Source: Chryseobacterium wanjuense (GTDB taxonomy: Bacteria; Bacteroidota; Bacteroidia; Flavobacteriales; Weeksellaceae). From it: a stretch of DNA of 64,000 nucleotides. The translations under genes and the position numbers were made by a program. A model generated the notes under the pieces. It did no database searches and was not told the DNA's origin. It worked only from the letters and a program-made list of their open reading frames with translations. The DNA lies in contig NZ_FOIU01000001.1 of NCBI RefSeq assembly GCF_900111495.1, forward strand, positions 1,488,001 through 1,552,000, given 5' to 3'. Positions 60,086 to 64,000 of this stretch are shown here, piece after piece; position 1 is the stretch's first letter; each line of letters starts with the position of its first letter.

Positions 60086-61133
60086 TTGTAAAAAATTTTA
60101 GTGTTTGAATTAATTTTATTTATTGTTATGTTTGTTGATGATGTTATTTGTGATTGGTAAAAAAATTCCATTAACAGTCATTTCTCCTTGTTTTTTTAGA
60201 AGAAATGCTTAAACCTTTAAGTAAATGCTATAAAAATGTCCCCTCAAAAAAACTACCTATGGTATAAACACTAATGAATAAACACTCAGGGGACAAGTTT
60301 ATAGCTAAACACTATTAATGAATATCTTATCTTTATTTAAATCCCCTTCCTGCTCTTAACTTTTTTTCATCTTTAGTTGGGAACAATTCATCATTTTGGG
60401 AACTTCCACAGGAAGGGGAAAAAATAATATCATTTATTTTATGTAAAAAGCCTCTCTGAAACCAGATTTTATTATTGAAAACTATTACTATAAACCGGAC
60501 AAAGAGGCTGATCTATTTTATCTTTTTCGTTTGTTAAAATAATATCGCCCCCTTTGAAAAAACACAAACCAGTGAAAACACAAAAAATGAAAAATGGGGG
60601 CAGATATTATCACAACACTTTGAAAATGAAATTTTTTATATCAATTATTTAATTCATTATTTTAATCCTCTTCCTACTTATCAATTTATTTCATCATTAA
60701 TTAGGAATATATTTTTCATCATTTTTTGGGAACAACCGCAAGAAGAGGATAAAATAATTTCATTTGTTTGTTTTTATATTTTTATTAATTTTTTCATCAA
60801 ATCAGTCGAGAACTAAAAATCAGTTTTGAAATGTTTTTGTTGATTTTTACAATTCGTTTGTTGATGATTCGAGGGCAAAATTATAGCCAAAAACTATACG
60901 AAAAAAGCCTGAAAGCCCTATTGTGAGGACTTGTGTATATTTGTGTATGTTTAAAGGAAGAATAATTCTAAAGTAATGTTTTGTGTAGAATAAACATTAG
61001 ATATTGAGTTGAAATTTTATTCTTTTTAAATGAAGTTTTAGGTAAAAAAATAATTAGAATAATAAAATCTCACTTAATATTGACTTAATTATTTAACTAA
61101 TTCAATATATTTACTAAACAAATTTTAATAGAA
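60086..61133. repeat. 1-kb gene-free region with an array of five long-armed hairpins
   Basis: Five inverted repeats stand in tandem at 60237-60295, 60342-60419, 60449-60509, 60541-60608 and 60665-60750, each 59-86 bp with 7-12 bp arms and about 92-124 bp between starts. The second and fifth share long stretches of sequence (TTTCATC...TTGGGAAC), as do their arms. The rest is AT-rich. No frame is supported. Confidence 0.7.
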
Positions 61134-62648
61134 ATGGGTCGTTTTAAAATATTAAAAACATTTAGTCTTTTTCTTGTTTTTTTTATTTTTCCTATGGATG
61201 GATATGCTCAGGATCATAGAAAGGAAATAGATAGTATAAGTAAATTATTGCTAAACAACTACGCAAAGGGAGATCAGAATCCTAATCTTACCCTGAAGCA
61301 TGTGACTTCACTGTATTATCTTTCTAAAGAAGCAAAATTCTACCAAGGACAAGTGGGGGCTATTTTTGAAGAGGCCAGGATTTATTACTTTAATGGACAT
61401 TTTGATTCTGCCCTTGCAAAAATCAGTGAAGGAATAGATCTTACCAAAGCAAAAGGGGACGATACTATGCTTTGCCGTTTTCTATTGGTATACCAGAAAG
61501 TCCTTCTACAGCTAGATCATCTAAGTGCCGCAACACAGATTTTAAAAGAGGCAGAAAGATATAATGAAAAGGTAACTTCGAAAGAGGATAAGCTCATCAA
61601 TGATATTTATATTTTATCTTCACAGGCAGACTTGTTAATTCTTAATAAAAATCCTAGTGATATTGAGAAAATTATACAACTAAAAAACCAAGCTTACTCC
61701 AAGTCGCTGAAAATAAGTAATAGTAATTATTTAAAAAAAGCGACCATTCTTTATTCCCTCGAATCTTTAACGGCTTCTTTAGCTCATTTTGGAAAAGTTG
61801 CCGAAGCGAGAAACTTTATGGCCATTATAGATCAACATTTGAGTACTTTTCCTGATGATGCCTTTACAATTCAAAGTTTAATTATCAAAGGAATGATTGA
61901 AAGTGCGGCTAAAAATCCTGAGAAAGCAGTTGGTTATTACACTCAAGCTTCCATAAAAGCTCAAAAAAATAATAATACTTACAAAGAATATGAAATCTAT
62001 GCAATGATTTCCGCATCGTATGCAGAGATGAAAGATTTTGAGAAAGCTACTTCTTTTTCGAAAAAATATAAACACCTTATCGACAGCATTGATATTGTGA
62101 AGAAAAAATCTGGAGATGTAAATTTCATTAATAAAATAAACCAAAAGGTAAGCTCTAAAAAAACTGTTTCCGATAATAATCTATATTTCATCATCTTTTT
62201 AGTTGCTGCAATTATTTTAGTTATTCTATTTTTCCTCTACAAAATACGTTGGAAAAAGAAAAATACAGAATATCCGCCCAGTATTTCTGATGTTTCTGTT
62301 GACACACCATCTGAGGTAAAACAAAATCAAGAAAATCTTCAACATAATACCTCAGAAAATGTAAAAGAATTGGTGGTTCTTGCAAAAGAAGATATTAATG
62401 CTTTTTATATCGAATTTCAGAAAGTCTATCCTGATTTTTATAAAACACTCGCAGAAAAATATCCGGAACTGAATATTTCTGACATTAATTTCTGCACCTT
62501 GATGAAAATGAATTTTGGAATTAAAGAAATTTCCCAATACAATAACTCCACCATTCGTGCTGCAGAAGCAAGAAGATACAGAATCATCAAAAAAATGGAG
62601 CTCAATAACCAAAATGAACTTTATATGATTTTATCAAATATCAATTGA
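61134..62648 (+). CDS. TPR sensor / HTH membrane regulator, paralogue B
   Basis: A 504-residue protein with the same layout as paralogue A: signal-like N-terminus (ending GYAQ), TPR-type helices (about 30-330; SALAKISEGIDLTKAKGDDTMLCRFLLVYQ), a membrane span (about 345-368, IIFLVAAIILVILFFLY) and a C-terminal HTH (MNFGIKEISQYNNSTIRAAEARRYRII). It is identical to A in several signature stretches (SLYYLSKEAKF, MSASYAEMKDF-type, MLCR.LLVYQ). It is oriented away from the hairpin array. The regulatory role is inferred from the HTH and membrane topology. Confidence 0.85.
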   Translation: MGRFKILKTFSLFLVFFIFPMDGYAQDHRKEIDSISKLLLNNYAKGDQNPNLTLKHVTSLYYLSKEAKFYQGQVGAIFEEARIYYFNGHFDSALAKISEGIDLTKAKGDDTMLCRFLLVYQKVLLQLDHLSAATQILKEAERYNEKVTSKEDKLINDIYILSSQADLLILNKNPSDIEKIIQLKNQAYSKSLKISNSNYLKKATILYSLESLTASLAHFGKVAEARNFMAIIDQHLSTFPDDAFTIQSLIIKGMIESAAKNPEKAVGYYTQASIKAQKNNNTYKEYEIYAMISASYAEMKDFEKATSFSKKYKHLIDSIDIVKKKSGDVNFINKINQKVSSKKTVSDNNLYFIIFLVAAIILVILFFLYKIRWKKKNTEYPPSISDVSVDTPSEVKQNQENLQHNTSENVKELVVLAKEDINAFYIEFQKVYPDFYKTLAEKYPELNISDINFCTLMKMNFGIKEISQYNNSTIRAAEARRYRIIKKMELNNQNELYMILSNIN

Positions 62649-62730
62649 TTTTAAAACGTATTTTAATTTAATTTTAAAGAATCTTTAATCTATCGCTATT
62701 TTTATTATATTTGATATAAATGCAATAAGA

Positions 62731-63870
62731 ATGGGCAACATTTACGGATTCAATCATTATTCGTTTTTTACGGAAATGTCCGAATTGGCGACAAGAAACA
62801 ACAGTTTTGATCTGTCTCTTGGTCTGCCCGATTTTGATATTGATGAACGTTTAAGGGATTATTTAAAAGAATCCGCAGACCTTAATACCCATAATTATGA
62901 GCCACTTGCAGGAAATCCTTTACTGATTGAAAATGTCATTAAGTTTAATCTGAAAAGGCCTAACCGCATCAGGCTTAATGAAAATGAAGTTACGATTGTT
63001 CCCTGTGCAACCTTTGCTTTATATACTTCTCTTAAATCTATTCTAAATCAGGGAGATGAAGTAATTGTTATTCAACCTTCGTATTATACGTATGGTCCTT
63101 CGATTGTAATGAATGGCGGAATTCCGATCTATTATGATCTTGATAATGATTTTGCGATAAATTGGGAAAAATTTCAAAATTGTATCTCAGAAAAAACCAA
63201 AGCCATTATTGTTAATTCGCCACAAAATCCTACCGGGAAAATCTGGCGGCAAAACGACTGGAACCAGTTGTATGAATTGATTAAAAATCAGGATATTTAC
63301 CTTATTTCCGAGGAAATTTACGATACGTATTGTTACGATGGTGTTGAACATTACAGTTCTTTTCTTCATCCTGAACTGAAAAAGAAAACATTCTGTATTT
63401 TTTCTTTCGGGAAAATGTTTCATGCAACCGGCTGGAAAGTGAGTTATTTATTAACCTCCGAAGATTTAACGGCAAAATTCCGTTGCCATCAGCAATATAT
63501 TTCTTACAGTGCAAGTTCTCCTTGTCAGTATGCGATTGCAAAGTATCTTGAGGTCTTTGATCCGTCTGTAAATCAGGCAGAAATGCAGAGAAAAAGGAAT
63601 ATTTTTAATGAATTAATTAAAGAAACTCCATTCATAGTTGAACAAAAAGCTGAAGGAGCTGTTTTTCAGGTCGTTAATTTCAGAAATATTTCAAAAACAA
63701 TGACCGATGTAGAATTTTCAAGATGGCTGACTGTTGAAAAAAAAGTGGCTTGTCTTCCGCTTTCTGCATTTTATAATTCAAGGCAAGATTCTGATTATGT
63801 GCGGTTTAGTTTTGCTAAAAAAGATGAATTGATTTTTGATGCTTTGGAGTATTTGAGGAAGAATCTTTGA
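62731..63870 (+). CDS. PLP-dependent class I/II aminotransferase (YbdL-like)
   Basis: A 379-residue fold-type I aminotransferase. PLP contacts are visible in VPCATFALYTSLKSIL, VNSPQNPTGKIW (the Asn of NPTG), YLISEEIYDTYCYDG (Asp/Tyr) and the Schiff-base Lys in FSFGKMFHATGWKVSYLL; the C-terminal Arg that binds the carboxylate lies in YVRFSFAKK. The SFGKxxHxTGWK sequence is typical of YbdL/methionine aminotransferase-like enzymes that recycle methionine. Near full length. Monocistronic after the TPR regulator. Confidence 0.93.
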   Translation: MGNIYGFNHYSFFTEMSELATRNNSFDLSLGLPDFDIDERLRDYLKESADLNTHNYEPLAGNPLLIENVIKFNLKRPNRIRLNENEVTIVPCATFALYTSLKSILNQGDEVIVIQPSYYTYGPSIVMNGGIPIYYDLDNDFAINWEKFQNCISEKTKAIIVNSPQNPTGKIWRQNDWNQLYELIKNQDIYLISEEIYDTYCYDGVEHYSSFLHPELKKKTFCIFSFGKMFHATGWKVSYLLTSEDLTAKFRCHQQYISYSASSPCQYAIAKYLEVFDPSVNQAEMQRKRNIFNELIKETPFIVEQKAEGAVFQVVNFRNISKTMTDVEFSRWLTVEKKVACLPLSAFYNSRQDSDYVRFSFAKKDELIFDALEYLRKNL

Positions 63871-63879
63871 TATCTTATG

Positions 63880-64000
63880 TTGCTGTTACTGTGAAATGTA
63901 CTTTATAGATTTCTCATTCGTCGAAATGACAGAGTGTTTTTTCTCCCGCAGATTTTGCTGATTACGCAGATTTTTTTTTATTTGTGTTAAAATTTGTGTC
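63880..64000. repeat. Intergenic repeat fragments at the window end
   Basis: Bases 63918-63940 (CATTCGTCGAAATGACAGAG) resemble a TGTCAT-type repeat arm. Bases 63945-63972 contain GCAGATTTTGCTGATTACGCAGATT, a short repeat with internal GCAGATT copies. The window ends inside this region, so a full inverted repeat cannot be checked. Confidence 0.4.

Noticed and set aside
60237..60750. Regularly spaced hairpins considered as a CRISPR array or integron attC cassettes
   Set aside because: Arms and loops differ between units, no frames lie between them, and the attC core consensus is absent; no integrase or cas gene nearby.

Overview
The window reads as chromosomal DNA of a flavobacterium of the Chryseobacterium group (Bacteroidota, Weeksellaceae). 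The base composition is AT-rich. Many genes are preceded by the Bacteroidota -7 box TAnnTTTG and lack a strong Shine-Dalgarno sequence. Lineage markers are present: PorQ and a C-terminal sorting domain of the type IX secretion system, the TamL lipoprotein, a GLPGLI-family protein, a DUF2490 protein and a TonB-dependent receptor. Genus level is inferred from protein style and gene order, not from a marker-gene comparison.

Layout. 1-7.8 kb, mostly minus strand: a partial ALDH7-type aldehyde dehydrogenase, an SPFH protein with a small ribbon-helix-helix partner, a fused CcsB-CcsA cytochrome c maturation protein, a Crp/Fnr regulator and an exported-looking cysteine hydrolase. 7.9-18.5 kb is core housekeeping: ftsK, a LolA-like carrier, an LptF/LptG permease, frr-pyrH, porQ-cmk, and a YtxH/holin-like/hypothetical envelope cluster. 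18.5-25 kb: a SpoU methyltransferase, tamL, a SanA-like protein, a ferredoxin-reductase-like flavoprotein, and a TlpA lipoprotein leading into a FecCD-type ABC importer. 26.9-34 kb is a MarR-headed fatty-acid beta-oxidation operon (hydroxyacyl-CoA dehydrogenase/enoyl-CoA hydratase, thiolase, acyl-CoA dehydrogenase). 34-47 kb is more accessory: a T9SS cargo protein, a structured non-coding stretch before a small secreted peptide and a GLPGLI protein, YegP, an HD hydrolase, an M48 protease, a DUF2490 protein, a TonB receptor with a leader-peptide/terminator arrangement, and uvrA. 47-56 kb holds tRNA-Arg(CCU) and small regulator/enzyme pairs (AraC-SDR, TetR-MFS, HxlR-DsbA), endonuclease V, GNAT, VOC and an M28 peptidase. 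56.5-62.6 kb is a symmetrical locus: two paralogous TPR/HTH membrane regulators flank a repeat-rich surface protein ending in a chitin-binding-like Cys domain, with five tandem hairpins in the 1-kb gap. The window ends with an aminotransferase.

The most unusual theme is a set of three single-gene cassettes. They carry a GxxExxY protein, a REP-associated Y1 transposase and a four-helix-bundle (23S IVP-like) protein. Each is bracketed by its own short repeat family, and each begins within a few bases after the stop codon of an operon gene (fecCD, fadB-like, thiolase), splitting operons without breaking any gene. Other candidates for new biology are the secreted peptide/GLPGLI pair behind a nested 110-bp cruciform, the five-hairpin array, the 16-codon leader peptide before the TonB receptor, and an inverted pair of perfect DnaA boxes in a 600-bp gene-free stretch.
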